Below are positions 42,686 to 52,456 of a DNA stretch of 64,000 bases, one piece after another. The translations under genes were made by a program, and so were the position numbers. Origin of the DNA: Rhizobiales bacterium SYSU XM002 (GTDB lineage Bacteria; Pseudomonadota; Alphaproteobacteria; Rhizobiales; Beijerinckiaceae). The stretch spans positions 115,499 through 179,498 of the forward strand of contig VWVY01000007.1 in assembly GCA_009846685.1 (NCBI GenBank). The letters are read 5' to 3'. The notes below the pieces were generated by a model that was not told the origin of the DNA, did no database searches, and worked only from the letters and a program-made list of their open reading frames with translations. The first letter of the stretch is position 1. Each line of letters opens with the position of its first letter.

Positions 42686-45207
42686 CCCTTTCCCCTCGCT
42701 TCAGCCATCAGCCGCACCGCCTCCTCGGCAATCATCGCGTCACCTGCCTCGCCGAAAACCGGTTCGCGACCGATTTCGAGCAGGATCGGCACCGCGAGCG
42801 GCGAGACGCGTTCGAGTGCATGATGCACGATTCGCCCGCGAATGCGCGTCAGGAGATCGGAGAGGCGCCGGAGATCCATCAGCCCGGTCGCGGCGTCAGC
42901 GCGTGCGGCTTGAAGAAGAATGTGGTCAGGCTCGTGCCGGCGCAAGACATCGTAGATGAGATCGGTGGAGATCGTCACGGCACGCGACTTCTTCTCCATG
43001 CCGGGAAAGCGACGCTCTATCAGCCCGGCGATAATGGCGCATTGCCGGAAGGAGCGTTTCATCAGCGCGCTCTCGGCGAGCCAGTCTTCGAGATCGTCGC
43101 CGAGCATGTCGGCATCCCAGAGCGCAGAAAGAAAGCCGGGTTCCCGCGCGATGCGGAAGGGGAGATCGCCCGTCATCCAGATCGCGATGGCATAATCGTT
43201 GGCGACGAACCCCAGGGGTTGCAGCCTCGCACGCTCAAGCCGACGGGTCAGCAGCATCCCCAAGGTCTGGTGCGCGAGGCGCCCTTCGAAGGGGTAAGCC
43301 ACGAGATAATGCCGCCCGGCCCGCGGAAAGGTCTCGACAAGGAGATCTTCCGCGCCCGGCAGACCGGACGCGAACGATTGGATCGACAGCCACTCCGCGA
43401 CCTGTGGCGGCAGCGCCTTCCAAGATGCGGGATCGGCCAACGTCGCCCGCACACGGCGGGCGAGATGGGTCGAGAGCGGAAACTTTCCTCCCGCGTAGGA
43501 GGGGATCATCGGGTCACGGCCAATGGCCCGCGAGGCGATGACCTTGTCCTCGACGAGCCCCTCGAACCGCAGGACTTCGCCCGCGAAAACGAAGGTATCA
43601 CCCGGGGTCAGGCCTTCCGCAAAATATTCCTCGATCTCGCCGAGCAACCGCCCGGCCCGCAAGCTGCCGCCGCGCGCGCTGCCAAGATGCACCTTCAGCA
43701 TGGTGGATTCGACGATCGTGCCGATGTTCATCCGGTAGGCCTGCGCCAGCCGCGCGTTGGCGATACGCAAACGCCCTTCCTTGTCGGCGCGGATTTTCGC
43801 GAAGCGCTCGTAGGCCTTGAGCGCATAACCGCCATCGCGCACGAAATCGACGAGGCGGTCGAAGGTCTCGCGCGGTAGCAAGCTGAAAGGCGCGGCCTCG
43901 CGGACCTCGTCGAAGAGTTCATCCGGCGAAACCGGCTCGGCGACGCACATGCCGAGGATATGCTGGGCGAGCACATCGAGCGCGCCGGAACGCTTCGTCA
44001 CCGCGTCCTGCTCGCCGGCATAGGCGGCATCGATCGCCGCGAGACATTCGAGAACCTCGAAACGGTTCGAGGGAACCAGCAAAGCCTTCGAGGGTTCTTC
44101 CAGCCGGTGGTTCGCGCGGCCGATGCGCTGGAGCAACCGGCTCGCGCCCTTGGGCGCGCCGATATTGACGACGAGATCGACATCGCCCCAATCGATCCCC
44201 AGATCGAGGGTCGAGGTGCAAACCACTGCATCGATCCGGCCGGCCGCCATCGCCGCCTCGACCTTGCGGCGCTGCCCGACATCGAGCGAGCCGTGATGGA
44301 GCGCGATCCGCCGCCCCTCGTCGTTGATTGACCAGAGCAACTGAAACACCATCTCGGCCTGCATCCGCGTGTTGACGAACAGCAGGCTGAGGCGGTGCTT
44401 GCCGATCTCGTCATAGATCTCGCGGATGGCGTGGCGTGCCGAATGCCCAGCCCAGGGCAGACGCTCTTCCGTATCGAGAATGCGCAGATGGGGTTTCGCG
44501 GCGATCGCCGCCGGCGCTTCGACAAGATCGGCGAGCAGCCCGGCACGCCCATCGACAAGCCAGCGGCGGAGATCATCCGGTTCGGCGACGGTCGCGGACA
44601 AACCGAAGCTGATCGCCTCCGGCGCGAGCTTTCTCAATCGTGCGAGATCAAGCGCGAGAAGGTCACCGCGCTTACCCGGCGCAAGTGCGTGCAACTCATC
44701 GACGATGATGGTCCGGAGATCGGAGAAGAACCGCCGTGCCTCCGCGTGGCTGAGCATCAGTGCGAGCTGCTCCGGGGTCGTCAGCAGGATATCCGGCGGC
44801 AGGCGCATCTGTCGCTGCCGGCGCGAGGCCGGTGTATCCCCGGTTCTCGTCTCGATGCGGATATCCAGCCCCATTTCCGTGACCGGGACTTCGAGATTGC
44901 GGCTGATATCGACCGCCAGCGCCTTCAGCGGCGAAATATAGAGCGTATGCGTGCCGCGCGGTGCGAGGCGGCTATCCCGGTCAGCGAGGTTGATCAGCGA
45001 GGGCAGGAAACCCGCCAGGGTCTTGCCCGCGCCGGTCGGGGCGATCAACAGGGTCGGGCGTCGCGCCTGCGCCTTGGCGATCATTGCCGCCTGATGCCAA
45101 CGCAAGTCCCAGCCGCGATCCGCGAACCAGCGGGCTATCCGAGGCGGCAACTCTGCGAAGTGGCATTCGGGCGAATCCATGCCCAGACAAGGTGTGACCG
45201 CACTCAC
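42682..45207 (-). CDS. Ligase-associated DNA damage response DEXH-box helicase (Lhr type)
   Basis: Superfamily 2 helicase of about 841 residues. Motif I is APTGAGKT, motif II is VDELHAL with Asp-Glu-Leu-His as in Lhr rather than DEAD, motif III is GLSATV, and later motifs include TSTLDLGIDW and QRIGRANHR. C-terminal winged-helix and Lhr-specific domains follow. It unwinds or translocates on nucleic acid in DNA repair. Start: GTG 45207 overlaps the methyltransferase stop as GTGA; ATG 45180 is an alternative. It is followed by pdeM, giving half of the usual four-gene repair set. Confidence 0.94.
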   Translation of the reverse strand: MSAVTPCLGMDSPECHFAELPPRIARWFADRGWDLRWHQAAMIAKAQARRPTLLIAPTGAGKTLAGFLPSLINLADRDSRLAPRGTHTLYISPLKALAVDISRNLEVPVTEMGLDIRIETRTGDTPASRRQRQMRLPPDILLTTPEQLALMLSHAEARRFFSDLRTIIVDELHALAPGKRGDLLALDLARLRKLAPEAISFGLSATVAEPDDLRRWLVDGRAGLLADLVEAPAAIAAKPHLRILDTEERLPWAGHSARHAIREIYDEIGKHRLSLLFVNTRMQAEMVFQLLWSINDEGRRIALHHGSLDVGQRRKVEAAMAAGRIDAVVCTSTLDLGIDWGDVDLVVNIGAPKGASRLLQRIGRANHRLEEPSKALLVPSNRFEVLECLAAIDAAYAGEQDAVTKRSGALDVLAQHILGMCVAEPVSPDELFDEVREAAPFSLLPRETFDRLVDFVRDGGYALKAYERFAKIRADKEGRLRIANARLAQAYRMNIGTIVESTMLKVHLGSARGGSLRAGRLLGEIEEYFAEGLTPGDTFVFAGEVLRFEGLVEDKVIASRAIGRDPMIPSYAGGKFPLSTHLARRVRATLADPASWKALPPQVAEWLSIQSFASGLPGAEDLLVETFPRAGRHYLVAYPFEGRLAHQTLGMLLTRRLERARLQPLGFVANDYAIAIWMTGDLPFRIAREPGFLSALWDADMLGDDLEDWLAESALMKRSFRQCAIIAGLIERRFPGMEKKSRAVTISTDLIYDVLRRHEPDHILLQAARADAATGLMDLRRLSDLLTRIRGRIVHHALERVSPLAVPILLEIGREPVFGEAGDAMIAEEAVRLMAEARGKG

Positions 45208-46124
45208 GGCTTCGCAAGCAGGAACACCGCGCCCGGCACCGGCATGCCGCGATCTTTCCGCGTCGAAACACTTTCGTTGTGACGGACACGAAAACCATGT
45301 GCCATCGCCAGATCCTGGATGAACGCGGGTGCGTGATGCACGCGCGCATCGGCGCCGATGATCGCGCCTTTACCCGCATGGGTCTGGATGGTGAAGGCGA
45401 AATGCGCGCCCGACCTCAAGATGCGCGCAACACCGGCAAAAACCGGTTCGAGTTCCGGTACGTAGCAGAAGACGTCAGCTGCAACCACGAGATCAAATAT
45501 CTCCGCTGAGGATCGCTCAAGAAACGCGAGAATCGAGGCACATTCGAGCCGATCATAGAGCTTCGTGGGCTCGGCTTCGCGCAACATTCCGGCGGAAAGA
45601 TCGACGCCGACGGCGTGGGCGAAACGGCCGGCCAGCGCCCGCGCCATCAGCCCGGAGCCGCAGCCCAGATCGAGAAAGGCTTCGTATTGCCGGCCTGTTG
45701 CTCCCTGCGGTTCGAGCACCGAGCACAGGACGTTCGGCGCACGGTATTCCAACGCCCGCGTCAGGTGATCGTCGAAACGTGGCGCGTATTCATCGAACAG
45801 AGCAGCGACATAGGCGTCCGGCATGGCAGAAGCGGTCGGCACGGCATCCTGCGCGAGCAACAGGCCAGCACCGAGTCGGTCCACCGGATCGAGCGCGAGG
45901 CAAGCCCCGAGCGCGGCATGGGCGGCATCCTTTGCGCCAAGGGCCAATTCCGCTTTCGCGAGATGGAAGTGCGCCGGCGGCCATGCCGGAACACGTTCGA
46001 TCACTTGCACAAATAGGTCGCGTGCGGCGATGAAATCGCCGTCCCCCATCGCGCCCTCGGCATAGGCGAAACGCCGATCGGCGATGAGATCGCCCGATGT
46101 TCGTACAGAATAATCAGCCGGCAC
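45204..46124 (-). CDS. SAM-dependent methyltransferase with TPR-like N-terminus
   Basis: Class I methyltransferase of about 306 residues. The N-terminal third has a TPR-like helical pattern (AYAEGAMGDGDFIAARDLF, WPPAHFHLAKAELALG). The Rossmann domain carries motif I FLDLGCGSGLMARAL, AVGVDLSAGML and VVAADVFCYVPEL. The substrate is unknown. GTG 46124 has GGAGCG 7 bases upstream and overlaps the upstream gene by only 11 bases, so it is preferred over the ATG at 46187, which overlaps by 74. It is linked by GTGA overlap to the helicase gene, but a role in repair is unproven. Confidence 0.83.
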   Translation of the reverse strand: MPADYSVRTSGDLIADRRFAYAEGAMGDGDFIAARDLFVQVIERVPAWPPAHFHLAKAELALGAKDAAHAALGACLALDPVDRLGAGLLLAQDAVPTASAMPDAYVAALFDEYAPRFDDHLTRALEYRAPNVLCSVLEPQGATGRQYEAFLDLGCGSGLMARALAGRFAHAVGVDLSAGMLREAEPTKLYDRLECASILAFLERSSAEIFDLVVAADVFCYVPELEPVFAGVARILRSGAHFAFTIQTHAGKGAIIGADARVHHAPAFIQDLAMAHGFRVRHNESVSTRKDRGMPVPGAVFLLAKP

Positions 46125-47634
46125 AGGATTGCGCTCCGGTTCCTTCGACCGCTCGCGACCGCCGGCGGTTCCGGACAGATCGAACAATGCGTATCAGCCA
46201 CCCCGCGCTCATCGCCACAAGCCCAAGAAGCGATGCCCCCAGCAAGAGCCAACGGATATGGCTCACCTCTGGGCGATAACCGGTCTCTCCCGCAAGCAGC
46301 ACGAGGAGTGACAAGGCCAGGATTGCGAGGCGCATCCGCGCCAGTCGCGTCGAGCGCAAGGCCGTAACCCGACCTGGGAGCAACTCGGCCCACCCTGTCG
46401 CAGCGACGAGCATCGCCATGCTGCCGGCAACAAGGACGAGCACCAATGGCAGGAGCGCCCAGAGGAAGCCAAGAATCACCGGCTGTCCGGTCGAGGCCGC
46501 AAGCGCGGGCATAGCGAGCCCATTGTCAAACCGGAGCGAAGCAGTGGGCAAGGGAATGCGCGGATCGACCGTCCCACAGGCCCTTGCCGCATGTCGCGCA
46601 TCATCGGGCGCTATCCCGCAGACGGAGAACCAGCCGCGCAGCACTTCGTCGTAGACAAAGACCGGCCATTGCGTCGGCGCCGTCCCGGCCAGGCCGATCA
46701 TCAACGATTGCAGCCGATCGGCATTGAACGCGATTGTCCCCATGACTGCCGTCGCCAGAACAAGGGCTACGATGACGGCTGCGGACCTAACGGCAAATCC
46801 TCGGATAACGCCGGCGGATTGAAGGCTCATAAGACCAATCAGGAAACCCGCAACGGCGGCTCCAGCATCCGGCGCCCGGAAGATCGTTATCCCGCGTGCG
46901 ATCACGACGCTCGACAAGTCCTTTGAGAACTGCCGAACTGCCTCACCATCAAACGCCGGTGGAAGTTGAGTCCGCACCCAATCCGGTACGACCGGTAGCA
47001 CGAGCAGGAGCAGCGCGAGCGCGAGACAGACCAGCGCGGCCCGTCGGATCGAGACCAGCCCTCCGAAAAGGGCAATGGCACAAATCAGACCGAGTATGCT
47101 CCTGAAGACGATCGGAAAGGGCCATCCGCTCGCTTCGACCAGGCGGTCCACAAGCGCCGGCATGAGAGCAGCGAGCAAAGTCGCAGCGCCAAGCGATGCC
47201 GCAAGCACAATCACCGCGACCGCGCCGCGCAAGCCATCGCTACGCGAAATCCCGGTGAGGCTGTCTCCGTCCGATGCAGATCGAAACGCCGACCAGGGAT
47301 TGGCCGGCGGGAAAAGCTGGCCGGCGACAAAACCAGTCATCAACCAGAGGGATGCGGGAAGCTCCATCCGCCCGCCCGTTGTCAGGTGGAACTGTCCGAA
47401 GAGGAGGAGAATGGTAGCTACGGCGGTAGCGGAGACCGCTGCGCCTTTCCCCTCACCGATCACGAACCGCCCTAACCGGCTCGTCGCACTGAAAATCGCC
47501 GAGGCTGCCAGAGCAGCGCCGAGCGCGCCCGCGACACCGACTGCGGCTAAACCGGCAGGTAGCCCCATCCGCTCCCCAAACACCAGGAGGCCGACAGCCG
47601 CCATTGCCAGTGAAAAAATCAGGGCGCCGGCCAT
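46114..47634 (-). CDS. Unrecognised polytopic membrane protein
   Basis: Predicted inner-membrane protein of 506 residues with about twelve hydrophobic segments, for example ALIFSLAMAAVGLLVFG at the start and IRWLLLGASLLGLVAMSAGW near the end. A long extramembrane part at about 320-380 contains DEVLRGWFSVCGIAPDDARH and cysteines in VCGIAPDDARHAARACG. I recognise no family and see no transporter motif. It is the first gene of the run through the methyltransferase, helicase and pdeM. The C-terminus is very basic (NRRRSRAVEG). Confidence 0.7.
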   Translation of the reverse strand: MAGALIFSLAMAAVGLLVFGERMGLPAGLAAVGVAGALGAALAASAIFSATSRLGRFVIGEGKGAAVSATAVATILLLFGQFHLTTGGRMELPASLWLMTGFVAGQLFPPANPWSAFRSASDGDSLTGISRSDGLRGAVAVIVLAASLGAATLLAALMPALVDRLVEASGWPFPIVFRSILGLICAIALFGGLVSIRRAALVCLALALLLLVLPVVPDWVRTQLPPAFDGEAVRQFSKDLSSVVIARGITIFRAPDAGAAVAGFLIGLMSLQSAGVIRGFAVRSAAVIVALVLATAVMGTIAFNADRLQSLMIGLAGTAPTQWPVFVYDEVLRGWFSVCGIAPDDARHAARACGTVDPRIPLPTASLRFDNGLAMPALAASTGQPVILGFLWALLPLVLVLVAGSMAMLVAATGWAELLPGRVTALRSTRLARMRLAILALSLLVLLAGETGYRPEVSHIRWLLLGASLLGLVAMSAGWLIRIVRSVRNRRRSRAVEGTGAQSCAG

Positions 47635-47811
47635 CGCTTCCAGTCCTTTCCCGCCCTCGGGTCAGCCATTTTGCACGGATAGTTCCCTCCACATGTCTAA
47701 TAGACGAGCACCGGTGCTTGCCAATAGGCATGATTGCCGTTCATCATCTGAAACCGGGTCAGAGCGTCCCGGCTGCCATGTTCAACTGGCGGCATCGCGA
47801 GGGGTGAGGAA

Positions 47812-48474
47812 ATGACAGAGACTGGCCTTGAATCAGATCGGGGCACGATCCTGATCGCCGACGACCACCCTCTTTTTCGCGGGGCCTTGAAGCAGGCGTT
47901 GGCCGGCATTTTCAAGGAGATTCAGTTCATTGAGTCCGGCACTCTAGAGGAAACCACCGCAGCGCTTTCAAGCGGCGCCGATATCGATCTCATCCTGCTC
48001 GATCTCAAGATGCCCGGTGTCAGCGGGTTCTCCGGCCTCACCTTCCTGCGTTCGCAGTTCCCGGCGGTGCCGGTTGTCATCGTCTCCGGCGTCGATGATG
48101 CAGCAACCATTCGGACCTGCATCGAATTCGGAGCCTCGGGCTACATTCCGAAGACGACGCCGATCGACAAGATGAATGCTGCCGTGCGCACCGTTCTCGC
48201 AGGTGGAAGCTGGACGCCGCCGGAAATTCCGCTCGGCGAGAACGCCGACAAGGAAACGGGCGATCTCGTCCGCCGCCTCGCCAGCCTCACACCGCAGCAG
48301 ATGCGCGTGCTAACCATGCTCTCGGAAGGTCTTCTCAACAAGCAGATTGCCTATGAGCTTTCCGTCTCGGAAGCGACCGTGAAGGCCCATGTGTCCGCCA
48401 TTCTGATGAAACTCGGAGTCGAGAGCCGCACGCAGGCCGTGATTGCGGCGGCAAAGATCGACCTTCCGGGCTGA
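47812..48474 (+). CDS. LuxR/NarL-type response regulator
   Basis: Two-component response regulator of 220 residues. The receiver domain has acidic residues in ILIADDHPLF, the phospho-acceptor Asp64 in LLLDLKMPG, and the conserved Lys in YIPKTTPI. The C-terminal LuxR-type helix-turn-helix (about 155-215) reads LTPQQMRVLTMLSEG, then LSVSEATVKAHVS. It would bind DNA as a dimer after phosphorylation. No histidine kinase gene is adjacent. The hybrid kinase at 22679 is of a type that often pairs with such regulators, but that link is speculative. GTGAGGA precedes the ATG. Confidence 0.93.
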   Translation: MTETGLESDRGTILIADDHPLFRGALKQALAGIFKEIQFIESGTLEETTAALSSGADIDLILLDLKMPGVSGFSGLTFLRSQFPAVPVVIVSGVDDAATIRTCIEFGASGYIPKTTPIDKMNAAVRTVLAGGSWTPPEIPLGENADKETGDLVRRLASLTPQQMRVLTMLSEGLLNKQIAYELSVSEATVKAHVSAILMKLGVESRTQAVIAAAKIDLPG

Positions 48475-48487
48475 TTACGCCCGACGC

Positions 48488-49558
48488 TTACGCCGCCGCC
48501 CAGACACTGGCGCCACGACCGACGAGTTCGGCGACGGAGGAAGCATTCTCGCGGGTCATCGCCCGGAGGATTGCTTCCTTGATTTCCTCGATGAGCGCCG
48601 GTCCCCGGAACACCAGCGCCGAATAGAGCTGAACGAGGTGCGCGCCGGCGGCGATCTTGGCTACCGCGTCTTCGCCACTCGCTATGCCGCCGACCCCGAT
48701 CAGAGGAAACTGGCCTTCCACACGCTGATAGGTCTTGGCAAGCATTACGGTGGAGGGTCGGAACAAGGGCTTGCCGGAAAGCCCGCCGGTTTCCTTGGCG
48801 AGCGCCTTATCCCGAAGGCTATCCGGGCGGGTGATCGTGGTGTTCGAAACGATCATGCCGTCGATTCCGCGCGCACGCGCAACGTCGACGATATCGTCGA
48901 GCTGGATGTCGTCGACGTCCGGCGCGATCTTCAGGAGAATGCGAGCCACACTGTCGTTCGATACCCGGCATTCGAGAACGCGCGCCAATAGCTCATCGAG
49001 AAATGCCCTGCCCTGCAGGTCGCGCAGACCCGGCGTGTTCGGCGAGGAGATGTTCAGTGTCACGAATTCCGTAAGATTGCCAAACTGCCTGTAGAGTTCG
49101 ACGTAATCGGCGATGCGATCCGTGCTGTCCTTGTTCGCACCGAGATTGATGCCGAGAATTCCTTTCCGTACCCGCGCGGCGAGACGACCAACAACCTTTT
49201 CCGCCCCGTCGCTGTTGAGCCCGTAGCGGTTGATGACGGCCTGATCGGAGGCAAGCCGGAACACGCGTGGCTTCGGATTGCCCGGCTGCGGCTTCAGCGT
49301 CACGCCACCAACCTCGACGAAGCCGAAGCCGAGCCGCATCAGCGCATCGGGAACGCGCGCGTTCTTGTCGAAGCCCGCCGCGATCCCGACGGGATTGCCG
49401 AATTCCAGACCGAAGGCCGAAACGGCAAGCCGAGAATCATCGTTCCCGCAAGCGGGCAACGGCGCCCGTTCGAGCGCCGCGATAGCAAGGTCATGCGCGG
49501 TTTCCGGATCGACGAAGCGCAGGGCGGGCGTGAGCAGCGAGAAAAGGGAAGCGATCAT
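48488..49558 (-). CDS. pyrD: Dihydroorotate dehydrogenase (quinone), class 2
   Basis: Membrane-associated FMN enzyme of 356 residues that oxidises dihydroorotate to orotate in pyrimidine synthesis and reduces quinone. Class 2 features are the N-terminal membrane-contact helices (FSLLTPALRFVDPETAHDLA), then GNPVGIAAGFDKNA, the FMN/substrate residues VTLNISSPNTPGLRDLQ with the catalytic Ser of class 2, and LIGVGGIASGEDA for phosphate binding. Its start overlaps the stop of the DUF952 gene as ATGA. This DUF952-pyrD pairing is common in alphaproteobacteria. Confidence 0.97.
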   Translation of the reverse strand: MIASLFSLLTPALRFVDPETAHDLAIAALERAPLPACGNDDSRLAVSAFGLEFGNPVGIAAGFDKNARVPDALMRLGFGFVEVGGVTLKPQPGNPKPRVFRLASDQAVINRYGLNSDGAEKVVGRLAARVRKGILGINLGANKDSTDRIADYVELYRQFGNLTEFVTLNISSPNTPGLRDLQGRAFLDELLARVLECRVSNDSVARILLKIAPDVDDIQLDDIVDVARARGIDGMIVSNTTITRPDSLRDKALAKETGGLSGKPLFRPSTVMLAKTYQRVEGQFPLIGVGGIASGEDAVAKIAAGAHLVQLYSALVFRGPALIEEIKEAILRAMTRENASSVAELVGRGASVWAAA

Positions 49559-49905
49559 GATGCCTCGTCGGGAAAGGTCAGGATGGGTGTGCCTGCGGGA
49601 TCCGTCGCGATCGGTCTATTCCAGAGGACCGCATCAAGCGCAAGTTCGGCATAAAGGTGCGGAAACAACGCTCCCCCGCGCGAGGGCTCATATCGGAGCG
49701 CTTCCCCGAGGCAGTTCGTGGCAATTGCGAGAAGCACGAGGCCGCGCCTGCCGAAAAAGTGCTTTCTCGCCGTTTCCTCAACCTGAGCGCGATCGGAAAA
49801 ATGGATGAAGCCGTCGCGTCGATCATCGGCAGAACCGCAATATCGCCGCGATTGTTCGAAATCCTGCCATTCTGGCAGGGTCATGATCTTATAGATCATA
49901 ACCAT
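49555..49905 (-). CDS. DUF952 family protein
   Basis: Small cytoplasmic protein of 116 residues: YKIMTLPEWQDFEQ, DGFIHFSDRAQVEETA and the C-terminal FPHLYAELALDAV fit DUF952, a glutathione S-transferase-C-like or ADP-ribosyl-cyclase-like small fold of unknown function. It is translationally coupled to pyrD. The ATG at 49905 has GAGAGG at suitable spacing; 49899 is an alternative and the open frame extends to 49926. No catalytic role is established for the family. Confidence 0.88.
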   Translation of the reverse strand: MVMIYKIMTLPEWQDFEQSRRYCGSADDRRDGFIHFSDRAQVEETARKHFFGRRGLVLLAIATNCLGEALRYEPSRGGALFPHLYAELALDAVLWNRPIATDPAGTPILTFPDEAS

Positions 49906-50042
49906 CCTATCGTTTCCTCTCGGCATGACTACCTGTCACAGATCGGCGGTTATCAGCAATTTTCTCAGTATTTTCCATCAGTTGCCCGCAATGTTCATCT
50001 TTGATAGTCGGAACCTTGACATAGGGACATGCAAACAATTTC

Positions 50043-50657
50043 ATGCTGACTCACGCACAGATATGGGCAGCGATCGACGCCTTGGCGGAGCGAGAGGGGA
50101 CATCGGCATCCGGGCTGGCGCGCCGCGCCGGACTTGATGCAACGACCTTCAATCGCTCCAAGCGACAGAACGACAAGGGGCAGCTGCGCTGGCCCTCAAC
50201 CGAGTCGATCGCCAAAGTCCTCGCCGCAACCGGAATCGATATTGATGAATTTCTCGCACTGCGGAAACCCGCCAGCCAAGGGCTGTTGCCCTGCCGGATC
50301 CTAAAAGGTCCGGTTCTGGACTGGTTTACCGCAGACGGAAAGCCGCATGGCCCCGGCTGGGACGAGGTCGCTTTTCCGGGCCTGGAAAGCAATGACAGCT
50401 TTGGTGTTGAAGTCACCGGCAAGAAACTCCAGCCTTTCTATCGCGAAGGTGACGTGCTGATCCTGGAGCCTTCGATCCAACCACGCCGGGGGGATCGCAT
50501 GCTCCTCGTCCTCAAGGATGGCACCTTCAGGATCGAAACCTTTGTCCGTCAGGCCGGCACCCAGCTTCACGTCACCACGATCGACCGAAGCGTCGAGACG
50601 CGCCTGAACCGGAGCGAGATCGGACATCTGTTCCGGATTTTGTGGGCCAGTCAGTAG
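50043..50657 (+). CDS. HTH regulator with degenerate S24 (LexA/CI-like) peptidase domain
   Basis: Protein of 204 residues. The N-terminal helix-turn-helix (about 1-75: ASGLARRAGLDATTFNRSK, STESIAKVLAATG) is typical of Rhizobiales S24-type repressors. The C-terminal beta fold resembles S24 peptidases, but the Ser of the GDSM motif is Lys128 in VTGKKLQPF, and the catalytic Lys position is Glu165 in DGTFRIET. Self-cleavage is therefore not expected. It stands alone without phage genes and converges with lysS. It may be a constitutive repressor or sense a ligand. Confidence 0.86.
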   Translation: MLTHAQIWAAIDALAEREGTSASGLARRAGLDATTFNRSKRQNDKGQLRWPSTESIAKVLAATGIDIDEFLALRKPASQGLLPCRILKGPVLDWFTADGKPHGPGWDEVAFPGLESNDSFGVEVTGKKLQPFYREGDVLILEPSIQPRRGDRMLLVLKDGTFRIETFVRQAGTQLHVTTIDRSVETRLNRSEIGHLFRILWASQ

Positions 50658-50662
50658 TTCTG

Positions 50663-52357
50663 TCAGGCGCGCTTTTCGAGAAACCGTTCGTGATTCTCGA
50701 TCAGCGCGCCATTGAGCGCGTCACGGATCAACTTGCGAGTATTGTCGAGGCCGTAGATGGCTGCGAACGAGCCGAAGCGCGGCCCTCGTTCCTCGCCGAG
50801 CAGGATCTGATAGAGCGCGGCAAACCAAGCGTTCGAGACGCCGGGACGCTGTGATGTCGCGCCCTTGGCATTGAAGTCCTGATAGCGGGGCACGGCCCGC
50901 GCGACATCGTAGACCGCTTCCTGAACGGCTTCGGGCGCCGCATCGGGCGGCAACCGCGTGAGAGCGGCATCGAGCGCTTCGAGTGCACCTCGCTCGACTT
51001 CGTCCGCCGCGCGATAGGTCTTCTTCGGCTTCACGAAATCCTGGAAATAACGGATCGCGTAGCCGACGAGTTTGTCCAGACGAGGATGCGTTTCCGGCGA
51101 GGCGCCCGGCGCGTAGCGTTGGAGGAAGCCCCAGAGAACCTCCTTGTCCTCGGCATTGGCAACAGCGACAAGGTTGAGCAGCAGCGCAAAGCTGATCTGG
51201 GTTCCGGCCTGACCTTCCGCATTGCCGATCCGCTCGGGCGCCGGCGGCAAACCGCCATGAATGTGCCAGACCGGGTTGGCGAGGCGCGACTTCTCGTCCT
51301 GCCGCGTGAAGCCATCGAGGAAGGAAAGGTAATCGTCGACCGCGCGCGGGATCACATCGAAATGGAGCCGCTTTGCTTCACGCGGCTTGTGATACATGAA
51401 GAGCGCGAGGCTCTCGGGCGAGGCATAATCGAGCCATTCGTCAATCGTCAGGCCATTGCCCTTCGACTTCGAGATCTTCTGGCCGTTCTCATCGAGGAAG
51501 AGTTCGTAATTGAACCCCTCCGGCGGGGTGCCGCCGAGCGCCTTCGCGATCTCGCCCGAGAGCTTGACCGAGTCGATCAGGTCCTTGCCCGCCATCTCGT
51601 AATCGACATCGAGCGCGACCCAGCGCATCGCCCAATCGGGCTTCCACTGAAGCTTAGTATGCCCGCCGGTTACCGGCGTCTCGTAAGCCTTGCCCGTGTC
51701 AGGATCGCGCCAGACGATCGCGCCGGCATCAAGCTTGATCTCTTCGACCGGCACCTGCATCACGATGCCGGTTTCGGGGTGGATCGGCAGGAAGGGCGAG
51801 TAGGTCGAGGCGCGCTCGGCACGCAGCGAGGGCAGCATAATCGCCTGCACGGCATCATAACGCTCAAGCATGAGAAGCAGCGTCTTGTCGAACATGCCGG
51901 AGCGGTAACATTCGGTCGAAGAGAGGAACTCGTATTCGAAACCGAAGGCATCGAGAAACGCCTTGAGCCGGGCGTTGTTGTGCGCACCGAAGCTCTCGTG
52001 CGTGCCAAACGGGTCCGGCACCTTTGTCAGCGGCAGGCCAATGGCCTTGGCGAGCAGATCCTTGTTCGGCACGTTGTCCGGCACCTTACGCAGGCCGTCC
52101 ATGTCGTCCGAGAAGGCGACAAGCCGCGTCGGGATTTCGCCGCCCGTCAGGACTTCAAACGCGCGACGCACCATCGAGGTCCGCGCGACCTCGCCGAAGG
52201 TGCCGATATGCGGCAGACCCGAGGGACCGTAACCGGTCTCGAACAGCACCGACTTCTTGCCCGATTTCGCCAACCGCGCGACAAGCTTGCGGGCTTCCTC
52301 GAACGGCCATGCCGCCGAGTTCTGGGCGAATTCGCGATAGCGGGAGAGTTCGGACAT
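50663..52357 (-). CDS. lysS: Lysine--tRNA ligase, class I
   Basis: Class I (archaeal-type) lysyl-tRNA synthetase of 564 residues. The HIGH-like motif is [10 protein letters not shown] near residue 50 and the KMSKS-like motif is [11 protein letters not shown] near 290. This class is standard in alphaproteobacteria and replaces the class II enzyme of most bacteria. It charges tRNA-Lys with lysine. The start at 52357 places [18 protein letters not shown] at the N-terminus; the open frame upstream to 52456 has an unrelated Cys-rich composition. It converges with the S24 regulator. Confidence 0.96.
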   Translation of the reverse strand: MSELSRYREFAQNSAAWPFEEARKLVARLAKSGKKSVLFETGYGPSGLPHIGTFGEVARTSMVRRAFEVLTGGEIPTRLVAFSDDMDGLRKVPDNVPNKDLLAKAIGLPLTKVPDPFGTHESFGAHNNARLKAFLDAFGFEYEFLSSTECYRSGMFDKTLLLMLERYDAVQAIMLPSLRAERASTYSPFLPIHPETGIVMQVPVEEIKLDAGAIVWRDPDTGKAYETPVTGGHTKLQWKPDWAMRWVALDVDYEMAGKDLIDSVKLSGEIAKALGGTPPEGFNYELFLDENGQKISKSKGNGLTIDEWLDYASPESLALFMYHKPREAKRLHFDVIPRAVDDYLSFLDGFTRQDEKSRLANPVWHIHGGLPPAPERIGNAEGQAGTQISFALLLNLVAVANAEDKEVLWGFLQRYAPGASPETHPRLDKLVGYAIRYFQDFVKPKKTYRAADEVERGALEALDAALTRLPPDAAPEAVQEAVYDVARAVPRYQDFNAKGATSQRPGVSNAWFAALYQILLGEERGPRFGSFAAIYGLDNTRKLIRDALNGALIENHERFLEKRA

Positions 52358-52456
52358 CGAGATCAAGAACCTGTCTGGGGAATATGGGCTTCCTTGCCGA
52401 CTTGTGGCAGCGCAGCAGCAGGCACTCTCGTTACGGGCGCTTCGGACAAACGTCAA

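Noticed and set aside
50016..50021. TTGACA as a -35 box for the S24 regulator
   Set aside because: It is only about 22 bases before the start codon and no -10 fits between.
50043..50657. S24 regulator as a sign of a prophage
   Set aside because: No integrase, structural or other phage gene adjoins it; such regulators are common chromosomal genes in Rhizobiales.
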